Shown here: positions 44,121 to 51,714 of the stretch, piece by piece
Position numbering within the stretch: position 1 is the first letter of the stretch
How the letters are laid out: each line of letters starts with the position of its first letter
Made by a program: the position numbers and the translations under genes
Notes under the pieces: model-generated
What the model saw: the letters and a program-made list of their open reading frames with translations, nothing else
Told to the model about the DNA's origin: nothing
The model's database searches: none
Assembly (NCBI RefSeq): GCF_000170795.1
Contig: NZ_ABCM01000023.1
Location: 22,036 to 86,035 of the forward strand
Direction of reading: 5' to 3'
Length of the DNA: 64,000 nt
Origin: Pedobacter sp. BAL39
Lineage (GTDB): Bacteria; Bacteroidota; Bacteroidia; Sphingobacteriales; Sphingobacteriaceae

Positions 44121-46493
44121 TCAATTAAAGTACACGTAAGTGATCCCATCCCCACCCCTGTCGGCATGTTCATCTTCCACACGGTTGACCTGGCTATATT
44201 TCCTAAGGTATTCCCGGATCAGTTTCCTGAGGATACCATCACCTTTACCATGGATGATTTTGATAAAAGGGAAACCCAGCATGATCGACTTATCAAGATA
44301 CTTCTCTACTTCGTGAAGGGCATTATCGCCACGCATACCACGCAGGTCAAGTTCTGCGGTAAAGTTCCCGATGGCCTCCGAGATGCTGCCGGTATAAGAA
44401 TTGGCCTGTATGGCTTTTTTAGCCTGTTTATTGCTGATCTTGAATACCCTGTTTTTCTTAAGTACCGAGCGCAGGTCCCCAAGGGCAATAACAAGGTTAT
44501 CCCTGTTGATTTCCAGCACCTGCCCTGTAGTCTCACTGTCGCGCAGCTGAACCCAGTCCCCCACCTCGATAGGCGTGTTCAGGGGTACCGACTGTTCCGG
44601 CTTAGGCTCCTCCTTCACATGGTTCTGTACCATCACCTTCTGCAGGTTTTGTCTCAGTTGCTTGGTTACCGTTTTGTCGGCCTGCTTCTCTTTAATCTCA
44701 GCAATGGTATTTTCTACCAGCTTGTTTGCATTTTTGATGATGGCCTGTGCCTCCAGCTTCGCCTCTTTGATGAGCACTTTTTTGTTCTCATCAAGAAACA
44801 ACTTCAGCTTCTCGTTTTCAGCAACCAGGTTTTTCACCTTATTCTGCTGTGTAGAGAGGTGCAGTTTGGTATCGTAAATCTGCTTTTTCTCCCTTTCAAG
44901 ATCCACCAGCAGGCTGTCGATGCGGTTCTGGTTTGTGCCTGTTTTAGCCCTTGCGAGCTCCAGCACCTCCTTTTGCAGTCCGATGTTCTGCGCAATTTCA
45001 AAAGCATACGAACTGCCCGGCTTACCTACTTCCAGCACATACAGCGGTTTCATGCGGTCATTGTCGAACAGCATGGATGCATTTTCCAGGCCCGGGGTAT
45101 TTCCGGCAAACAGCTTTAAATTGGAATAGTGCGTGGTAATCACGCCACGAACCTTTTTGTTGTTCAGCACTTCAAGCACCGCTTCAGCCATCGGCCCTCC
45201 AAACTGAGGATCCGTACCCGTACCAAACTCATCGATCAGCACGAGGGTTTTGGGACTGGCATGCGCCACGAAGTAGCGCATTTTGGTCAGGTGTGCGCTG
45301 TAAGTACTTAAATCACTTTCAATAGACTGGTCATCACCAATGTCCGCAAAAATATTCTCATAGATCCCTACCTCACTGGACTCATGAACAGGAATCAGCA
45401 GCCCTGATTGCAACATGAGCTGTAAAAGGCCAACAGTCTTCATGCATACTGACTTTCCTCCTGCATTTGGGCCGGACACCAGTACAATACGCAGGTCTTC
45501 CTTAATTTCTACATTGAGTGGCACTACAGTTTTACGGTCTTCTTTGAAAGACAGGTACAGTAGTGGATGCCTGGCATTGATCAATCTGGCCACGGGTCCC
45601 TTCACCAATACGGGCATATCCGCTTCGATGTCTATGGCGAACAAAGCTTTCGCCCGCACAAAGTCGAGTTTAGTCAGGAAGCCATGATAGGACAGCAGCA
45701 GTGGCGTATAAGGCCTCAGGTCCGTGGTAAGCGCAATCAGGATCTTGATGATCTCCCGGCGTTTGTCAAATTCAAGGTCCCTGAGTTTGTTGTTCATGGT
45801 GAACACTTCCTCAGGTTCCAGATATACTGTCTGACCACTTGCCGACTCATCATGGATAAAGCCCTTTAGCTTCCTTTTGTTTTCAGCAAGGATAGGGATA
45901 CACATCCTCCCATCACGGATGGTAAGGCTGCCATCAGCAACCCAATTGTTGCTTACCGCCTGTTTATAAATGGAGTCCATCCGCTTGCGGACATCCTGTT
46001 CTGTCTTTGCAATATCGCCAATGATGGTCTGCAGGGCCGTTGAGGCATTGGGCTTGATCTTTCCTTTTGGATCCAGCACCGTCTCAATGCGTTTTAGGAT
46101 ATTCTTCTCTACCGGAAGGTGTTCCAGAAGAGCCTCCAGGTTCGGATATACTTCTTTACGTTCTTCAAAAAAACGGAGCACGGAAAATACCGTCTGCAAG
46201 GAGGCATACATCTGGTGCAGCTCCTCCTCCACGAGGTACGTTCCTTCTACCTTGATCTTATCGGCTAAAGTTTTAATGTCAAAAAAGGTACTGATCTGCA
46301 GGGGTTCCTGATTTTCAAGAATGCTCTTGAACTCATGTGTCTGCCTCAGAAATTTATTAATCTGGTCATACTTGGTCATGACCTGCATTTTACTAACCAT
46401 CTGCTGGCCCATAGGGCTCAGGCAGTGCTGATGAATAAGTTGTCTGATCTCATTAAATCCCAAACGCTCTAAACAATTCTCCGGATATAACAT
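44121..46493 (-). CDS. mutS2: MutS2 endonuclease/ribosome-rescue ATPase
   Basis: A 790-residue MutS2. It has the MutS core with Walker A GPNAGGKS, the switch region DDQSIESDLSTYSAHL and LVLIDEFGTGTDP as Walker B, a long coiled-coil clamp (about 520-640), and a C-terminal Smr domain (LDLRGMRGDNALHEVEKYL, then KIIHGKGDGILRKLI) with nuclease potential. It lacks the MutS mismatch-reading domain. MutS2 is known to limit recombination and, in some bacteria, to act on stalled ribosomes. It starts 2 bp after the DUF4296 lipoprotein gene. Confidence 0.95.
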   Translation of the reverse strand: MLYPENCLERLGFNEIRQLIHQHCLSPMGQQMVSKMQVMTKYDQINKFLRQTHEFKSILENQEPLQISTFFDIKTLADKIKVEGTYLVEEELHQMYASLQTVFSVLRFFEERKEVYPNLEALLEHLPVEKNILKRIETVLDPKGKIKPNASTALQTIIGDIAKTEQDVRKRMDSIYKQAVSNNWVADGSLTIRDGRMCIPILAENKRKLKGFIHDESASGQTVYLEPEEVFTMNNKLRDLEFDKRREIIKILIALTTDLRPYTPLLLSYHGFLTKLDFVRAKALFAIDIEADMPVLVKGPVARLINARHPLLYLSFKEDRKTVVPLNVEIKEDLRIVLVSGPNAGGKSVCMKTVGLLQLMLQSGLLIPVHESSEVGIYENIFADIGDDQSIESDLSTYSAHLTKMRYFVAHASPKTLVLIDEFGTGTDPQFGGPMAEAVLEVLNNKKVRGVITTHYSNLKLFAGNTPGLENASMLFDNDRMKPLYVLEVGKPGSSYAFEIAQNIGLQKEVLELARAKTGTNQNRIDSLLVDLEREKKQIYDTKLHLSTQQNKVKNLVAENEKLKLFLDENKKVLIKEAKLEAQAIIKNANKLVENTIAEIKEKQADKTVTKQLRQNLQKVMVQNHVKEEPKPEQSVPLNTPIEVGDWVQLRDSETTGQVLEINRDNLVIALGDLRSVLKKNRVFKISNKQAKKAIQANSYTGSISEAIGNFTAELDLRGMRGDNALHEVEKYLDKSIMLGFPFIKIIHGKGDGILRKLIREYLRKYSQVNRVEDEHADRGGDGITYVYFN

Positions 46494-46495
46494 AC

Positions 46496-46999
46496 TTATT
46501 TATTGGGCAATTTATAATTCATTTTAAACTGGACATAGTCGATGGTCTTCGTGGCCGTGTCACGGAGCAACATCTTTACCTGTGCTTCAGGACCGGCTCT
46601 TTTCAGGGAATCCCGCTGCATCTTTAATTTACTTTCTGCCATCATCTTCACCGACGACAGGGAGTCGGCCTTGGAAATCAGATCTTTCTGATGCCCGAGG
46701 TTAACCACTACCCTAGTGTATATTTCGTCCATTACCTTAGGGTTCCTGTTGTAATAGTTCATGCTTTTCACATATTTTGCAGAATCTATTCCGTACTTTT
46801 TGAAGATTCCATTGTAATAAGCACTGGCAATCTTTTTTGCCGAATCTGGCGTAGGAATGTTCCCAATGATGCCGTCAGCAACATGAATATCAATCAGTAC
46901 GCTGCTCATTTCTGATGCTGGAATGATGTCTCCGGGAACTCCAGGCTTACATCCGCTGAGGGATAAAATCAGGAGGGCTATATATAAAAAGTTTCTCAT
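46496..46999 (-). CDS. DUF4296 lipoprotein
   Basis: A 167-residue protein from ATG 46999; a TTG three codons earlier is less likely. The lipobox ILSLSGCKPG gives a lipidated Cys near residue 17. The mature sequence starts with the DUF4296 pattern (MSSVLIDIHVADGIIGN, then YYNGIFKKYGIDSAKYVKSMNYY) and is helical. The family is common in Bacteroidota and has no known role. It stands immediately before mutS2 and is read with it. Confidence 0.9.
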   Translation of the reverse strand: MRNFLYIALLILSLSGCKPGVPGDIIPASEMSSVLIDIHVADGIIGNIPTPDSAKKIASAYYNGIFKKYGIDSAKYVKSMNYYNRNPKVMDEIYTRVVVNLGHQKDLISKADSLSSVKMMAESKLKMQRDSLKRAGPEAQVKMLLRDTATKTIDYVQFKMNYKLPNK

Positions 47000-47070
47000 T
47001 ATGGTCAAAACATCATTATTTCTTAGTCAAAGTTCGCTAAGGTTCTTAATTTTACCAAAAATACTGATAA

Positions 47071-47760
47071 ATGAGTATAGCAGATAACTTATTAAAATAT
47101 AAAAGTGAGCTGGATAGTGAGCAGGTACAACTAATTGCGGTTTCTAAATTCAATGAAGCCGAAGCAGTTTTGGAAGCATATGAAGCCGGACAAAGGGTGT
47201 TTGGAGAAAATATTGTACAGGAACTTGTTGACAAACAGGCTCAGCTACCAAAGGACATTGAATGGCACCTGATCGGACACCTGCAAACGAACAAAGTCAA
47301 ATACATTGCCCCATTCATCAGCCTGATCCAATCGGTAGACAGCCTTAAACTACTGATAGAGATTGATAAACAGGCAGCAAAGCATAAAAGAGTAATCGAC
47401 TGCCTGCTGCAGATTTATATTGCTGATGAAGATACCAAATTTGGTCTGGGCTTTGACGAAGCCGTTGAGCTCCTGCGTTCCGAAGAGTTTGCAGTACTTA
47501 AAAATGTACGCATTGTCGGCCTGATGGGAATTGCAAGCAACAACGCATCAGAAAAGCAGACCAACGACGAGTTTACCGAGCTTAAAGTGCTTTTTGATGG
47601 CATCAAACTCAGCTTCTTCAGAAAAGATGACGCTTTCAAAGAGTTGTCTATGGGCATGTCCGGTGATTATAAAATTGCCATCGAAGCGGGAAGTACCATG
47701 GTGCGCATTGGCAGCAGTATTTTTGGAAAGCGTAAAATCAAACATTGGAAAGCCGAATAA
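47071..47760 (+). CDS. YggS-family PLP homeostasis protein
   Basis: A 229-residue single-domain TIM-barrel protein that binds pyridoxal 5'-phosphate through Lys26 (LIAVSKFNEAE). GENIVQELVDK, EWHLIGHLQTNKVK and SMGMSGDYKIAIEAGSTMVRIGSSIFG are the conserved cofactor-binding segments. YggS proteins buffer PLP; they carry out no known catalysis. It ends TAATG, overlapping the acetyltransferase gene, so both belong to one operon. Confidence 0.94.
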   Translation: MSIADNLLKYKSELDSEQVQLIAVSKFNEAEAVLEAYEAGQRVFGENIVQELVDKQAQLPKDIEWHLIGHLQTNKVKYIAPFISLIQSVDSLKLLIEIDKQAAKHKRVIDCLLQIYIADEDTKFGLGFDEAVELLRSEEFAVLKNVRIVGLMGIASNNASEKQTNDEFTELKVLFDGIKLSFFRKDDAFKELSMGMSGDYKIAIEAGSTMVRIGSSIFGKRKIKHWKAE

Positions 47761-48233
47761 TGGAAATATCAATGAGAACGGCACGCCAGGAAGACTGTGG
47801 GCGGCTGATGGAGCTGATCCATGAACTTGCGCTTTACGAGAAAGCACCGGAAGAAGTCACCGTGACACTGGAAGAGTTTGTAGATGCAGGTTTTGGTCTA
47901 AAGCCGGTATGGAAAGCTTTTGTTGCAGAATGTGATGGTCAAATTGCTGGATTTGCCTTGTTCTATACCCGCTATTCTACCTGGAAAGGACGCAGGTTAT
48001 ACCTCGAAGATTTCATCGTAACAGATGCACAACGCGGCAAGGGCATAGGAAAAATATTGTTTGACCGTGTGGTACAGGAAGCACGCGAAGGCAATTACTC
48101 CGGTATGGTATGGCAGGTGCTCGACTGGAATACTCCGGCGATCAACTTCTACAATAAATACAATGCCGGTGTGGAAGCCGGATGGCTCAATGCTTCCCTG
48201 TCTGCGGCGCAGCTGGACAAAATTGAAAATTAG
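47760..48233 (+). CDS. GNAT-family N-acetyltransferase
   Basis: A 157-residue acetyltransferase from ATG 47760, which overlaps the YggS stop as TAATG. The acetyl-CoA motif appears as QRGKGIGKILFDRV near residues 90-103, preceded by YLEDFIVTD. A single GNAT domain of normal length; it resembles the thialysine/diamine acetyltransferase subgroup, but the acceptor is not certain. Confidence 0.9.
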   Translation: MEISMRTARQEDCGRLMELIHELALYEKAPEEVTVTLEEFVDAGFGLKPVWKAFVAECDGQIAGFALFYTRYSTWKGRRLYLEDFIVTDAQRGKGIGKILFDRVVQEAREGNYSGMVWQVLDWNTPAINFYNKYNAGVEAGWLNASLSAAQLDKIEN

Positions 48234-48285
48234 AATAAAGGCACAGCCTTTGTTCTGGTCATGAGTAAACATAAAGCAAATGCAG

Positions 48286-49104
48286 ATGAAAAAATTAGCC
48301 ATATTATTGATTTCTTTAAGCTTCGCCGCTTGTCAGAGTGAGAAAAAAACAAATGACACTACCGACACCACCACTCATGAGGGCAATGCCAACGCACTGA
48401 GTTTTTCTTATGATACCATCAGTGTAGACAGCAAAAAACTGGTGCCCGGCGAGAGCGGCATTGCTGACACGACTACCGCCGTGCTGGTATACCCAATCTT
48501 CAAGGACACACAGATCAATGCTTTTGTACAGGAGAAAGTGCTTCAGGCATCGGTCAACTCACCGGATCAGGCCAAACCAAAATCGTATCAGGAGGTCGTG
48601 TCGACATTTATCAATGATTTCGACAAATTCGCTAAAGAAAATAAGGAGTACGCGCAAACCTGGATGCTGAACGACAGAACGGAGGTCATCACCAAAAACC
48701 CCAACTATCTTTCGCTCCTGCATTTTACGGAAAGTTTTGCCGGTGGTGCCCATCCAAACAGTATGGCAGTCTACTGGAACTACAACCCCACCACACACCA
48801 GGAAATTCTGCTCGACTCGCTGATCAAACCGGGCACCATGCCCCAGCTCGTTGCCTTAGCAGAGCAGATCTTCAGGAAAAATGAGAAGCTCTCTCCTACA
48901 GCAAGCCTGAAGGATGTCTACTTCTTTGAGAACGACCGTTTTCATTTGAACGGAAACTTCACCATCACCAAAGATGGCCTCAAGTTCCTGTACAACCCTT
49001 ATGAAATTAAAGCCTATGCCTTTGGCACTACGGAACTGCTGATTCCTTTTGCCGAGCTCAATACCATTGCCCGACAAGATAACTTACTTAGTACCACAAA
49101 ATAA
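48286..49104 (+). CDS. DUF3298/DUF4163-type lipoprotein
   Basis: A 272-residue protein from ATG 48286 (another ATG two codons earlier). The lipobox ISLSFAACQSEKK gives a lipidated Cys near residue 17. The remainder shows the DUF4163 region (FVQEKVLQASVNS...) and the C-terminal DUF3298 pattern (SFAGGAHPNSMAVYWNYNPTTHQEILLDSL), as in the periplasmic part of RsiV. Function here is unknown; RsiV binds lysozyme in Bacillus, but without an anti-sigma part this one may be a sensor or wall protein. It ends 1 bp before the aspartate kinase gene. Confidence 0.87.
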   Translation: MKKLAILLISLSFAACQSEKKTNDTTDTTTHEGNANALSFSYDTISVDSKKLVPGESGIADTTTAVLVYPIFKDTQINAFVQEKVLQASVNSPDQAKPKSYQEVVSTFINDFDKFAKENKEYAQTWMLNDRTEVITKNPNYLSLLHFTESFAGGAHPNSMAVYWNYNPTTHQEILLDSLIKPGTMPQLVALAEQIFRKNEKLSPTASLKDVYFFENDRFHLNGNFTITKDGLKFLYNPYEIKAYAFGTTELLIPFAELNTIARQDNLLSTTK

Positions 49105-49105
49105 T

Positions 49106-50380
49106 ATGATCGTTTTTAAATTCGGAGGCGCCTCTGTGAAAGACGCAACAGGCGTGATGAATGTTGCCAATATTGTACGTAACCATCAACAGGAAAAGCT
49201 GCTTATCGTAATTTCCGCAATGGGAAAAATCACCAATCAGCTGGAAGACCTCTACAGGGCCTACATCTCAGGGATGGACCATACCCAGGAGATCTTTGAC
49301 GGGATCAAGGCCTTTCACTTTAACATGATGGCGACGCTCTTTCCGGATCATAAAAACCCTGTTTTTGATGATGTAAACAACAGCTTTGTCGAGGTGGAAT
49401 GGCTGCTGGAAGAAGAGCCTTCAGATGCCCCGGACTACATCTACGATCAGATTGTGTCCATTGGCGAGTTGGTGTCGACAAAAATCGTTGCTGCCTACCT
49501 GAACAGCGCCGGATGCCAGGCAAAATGGGTGGATGCCAGAAACTTTATCCATACCGACAATAACTACCGCGAGGGGAATGTAAATTGGGAAAAAACAGAA
49601 ATGGACATCCGCGCTCAGCTTCCTCAGGTACTTGAAAAAAATATTGTTGTCACGCAAGGGTTCATCGGCGGCACCAGCGAAAATTTCACCACAACCCTTG
49701 GACGTGAGGGCTCCGACTACAGTGCGGCCATCTTCTGCTCCTGCCTCCATGCTGATTACCTGACGATCTGGAAAGATGTTCCAGGTGTCCTGAATGCGGA
49801 TCCTAAATGGTTTGATGAAACGGAAAGAATTCCGCAATTGTCCTATCGTGATGCCATTGAACTTGCTTACTATGGGGCAACGATCATTCACCCTAAAACC
49901 ATCAAACCTTTACAAAATAAAAATATCCCGCTGTATGTGAGGTCTTTCATCGACAGCACTGCTGAAGGAACAGACATTACTACCGCCGAGAATCATCTGC
50001 CGGTACCCTCGTTCATCTTCAAGGTCAACCAGGTCCTGATCTCCATTCTGCCAAAAGACTTCTCGTTCATCATTGAGGAAAACCTGAGTGACATCTTCAA
50101 CATCTTTCATGAGCATAAGGTAAAGATCAACACCATGTTGAATTCGGCGATCAGCTTTTCAGTGAGTATTGACGACAATGCCGAAAAACTACAGGCATTG
50201 ATTGCCGCGCTATCTGTACGTTATCAGGTAAAATACAACACGGGACTGGAATTGGTGACCATCAGGTATTATAACCAGCAGACCATCGACCGCGTAACAA
50301 TCAATAAAAACATCCTACTGGAGGTCAAAAGCCGCAACACCTGCCAGATCGTAATGAGAGATAAGGAACATACCAGTTAA
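49106..50380 (+). CDS. Aspartate kinase
   Basis: A 424-residue aspartokinase from ATG 49106 (MIVFKFGGASVKD), which fits the family N-terminus; an earlier in-frame ATG at 49049 falls in the upstream gene. KFGGAS is the ATP/aspartate-binding loop. Further motifs are GRGSDYSAAIFC-like GREGSDYSAAIF and IHPKTIKPLQ. The C-terminal half carries ACT-like regulatory sequence (QVLISILPKDFSFIIEE...). It commits aspartate to Lys, Thr and Met synthesis. Spacing to the upstream lipoprotein gene is 1 bp. Confidence 0.94.
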   Translation: MIVFKFGGASVKDATGVMNVANIVRNHQQEKLLIVISAMGKITNQLEDLYRAYISGMDHTQEIFDGIKAFHFNMMATLFPDHKNPVFDDVNNSFVEVEWLLEEEPSDAPDYIYDQIVSIGELVSTKIVAAYLNSAGCQAKWVDARNFIHTDNNYREGNVNWEKTEMDIRAQLPQVLEKNIVVTQGFIGGTSENFTTTLGREGSDYSAAIFCSCLHADYLTIWKDVPGVLNADPKWFDETERIPQLSYRDAIELAYYGATIIHPKTIKPLQNKNIPLYVRSFIDSTAEGTDITTAENHLPVPSFIFKVNQVLISILPKDFSFIIEENLSDIFNIFHEHKVKINTMLNSAISFSVSIDDNAEKLQALIAALSVRYQVKYNTGLELVTIRYYNQQTIDRVTINKNILLEVKSRNTCQIVMRDKEHTS

Positions 50381-50399
50381 ACTTGTAAGCAGGCAGCCC

Positions 50400-51581
50400 T
50401 TGAACCCAGACATTTTAGATAGCGAGGTACAACATTACATCCGGCAGCACCTTCATGAGGACGCCTACAAAATAGCCATGGCCAAAAGCCCTTTTCCTAC
50501 GGTCAGCGGGCAGGAGCTTGCGGGTCAGATTGTGGCAAAGCAGAAATGTCTGAAAAAGCTGCCGTTGTGGTATGAGCGCTCCTTTCTGTATTTTCCGCCG
50601 GTGTTATCCATAGAACAATGTTCCTCGGAACGTACGGCAATTTACAAATCCAGACTGGCCTTAAAAGGCACTTTGATCGACCTTACCGGTGGTTTTGGTG
50701 TCGACAGCTTCTATTTCGCCAAAAGCTGCAGCAGCGTCACACATTGTGAGCTGAATCAGGAACTCTCTGAAATTGCAGCCCATAACGCGGCTACCCTCGG
50801 GCAGGATAACCTGACTTTCTTTGCGGGAGATGGCATTGCTCAGCTCCAAAACAACACAACCCATTATGACAACATCTATATAGACCCCGCCAGAAGGGGT
50901 ACAATGGGCAAAGTTTTCATGCTCAAGGATTGTACGCCCAATGTTGTAGAAAACCTTAGCTTGCTCCTCAGCAGGGCACATCGGGTCATCCTGAAGACTG
51001 CTCCCCTGCTTGACCTTAGCTCTGGTCTCAAGGAACTGCACCATGTTGCTGAAATACACATTGTAAGTGTCAGGAATGAATGTAAAGAGCTGGTCTGGAT
51101 ATTAGAAAAAAAACAGCCGGAAGCGTTAATAATCAGCTGCATCACGCTAAATGAAGAAGAAAAAATCTTCAGTTTCATAAAGGGAGAAGAAGAGCTGGAG
51201 GCAAGGCTGCTTCAGGGGCCGGTTCAGGAGTATCTTTATGAACCTGACGCAGCGCTCTTGAAAAGCGGTGCATTTAACCTGATTGGCGAGCGCTATGGTC
51301 TTTTTAAACTGCAGCATCAGACACAACTTTACACGTCAGCATCAGCAATCCCCGAATTTCCGGGACGGCGGTTTAAAGTCCGGGGTTTTCTTTCCGCAAC
51401 CACACTGAAGAAAGAAAAAAATTTAAAGGCAAATGTGATCTCCAGAAACTATCCTGACAAAGCAGAACAGCTGGTAAAAAAGTACAAGATCAAACCTGAT
51501 CAGCTACGTTTCCTCATCTTCACGCAGACCAAAGATGGGGGGAATGTCATTATTGACACCGAAATAGAGCAGCACTATTAA
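50400..51581 (+). CDS. SAM-dependent methyltransferase with THUMP-like domain
   Basis: A 393-residue protein that starts with TTG at 50400, the only plausible start since the first internal Met is at residue 27. The SAM-binding motif is LIDLTGGFGVDS at residues 92-103, and IDPARRG at 161-167 stands where an Asn-Pro-type catalytic motif would be. The C-terminal THUMP-like part (GRRFKVRGFLSATTLKKEKNLKANVISRNYP) suggests an RNA substrate. The exact base methylated is unknown. It lies 19 bp after aspartate kinase, so it may be in that operon. Confidence 0.88.
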   Translation: MNPDILDSEVQHYIRQHLHEDAYKIAMAKSPFPTVSGQELAGQIVAKQKCLKKLPLWYERSFLYFPPVLSIEQCSSERTAIYKSRLALKGTLIDLTGGFGVDSFYFAKSCSSVTHCELNQELSEIAAHNAATLGQDNLTFFAGDGIAQLQNNTTHYDNIYIDPARRGTMGKVFMLKDCTPNVVENLSLLLSRAHRVILKTAPLLDLSSGLKELHHVAEIHIVSVRNECKELVWILEKKQPEALIISCITLNEEEKIFSFIKGEEELEARLLQGPVQEYLYEPDAALLKSGAFNLIGERYGLFKLQHQTQLYTSASAIPEFPGRRFKVRGFLSATTLKKEKNLKANVISRNYPDKAEQLVKKYKIKPDQLRFLIFTQTKDGGNVIIDTEIEQHY

Positions 51582-51714
51582 CATTTTTTAACATACTTTA
51601 ACGTTTGTAAAAAACTAAATGACAAGGATTTAAGTATTTTTGAATGACAGGCCGCATTTTCTTTTCAAGTTGACGGCCGTGTCTTTTGAAATTACCTAAC
51701 CAAATCCCGCTTTC

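Noticed and set aside
44166..45119. Long plus-strand frame opposite mutS2
   Set aside because: Shadow of the coding strand of mutS2; the protein has no domain pattern and the minus-strand gene is full length.
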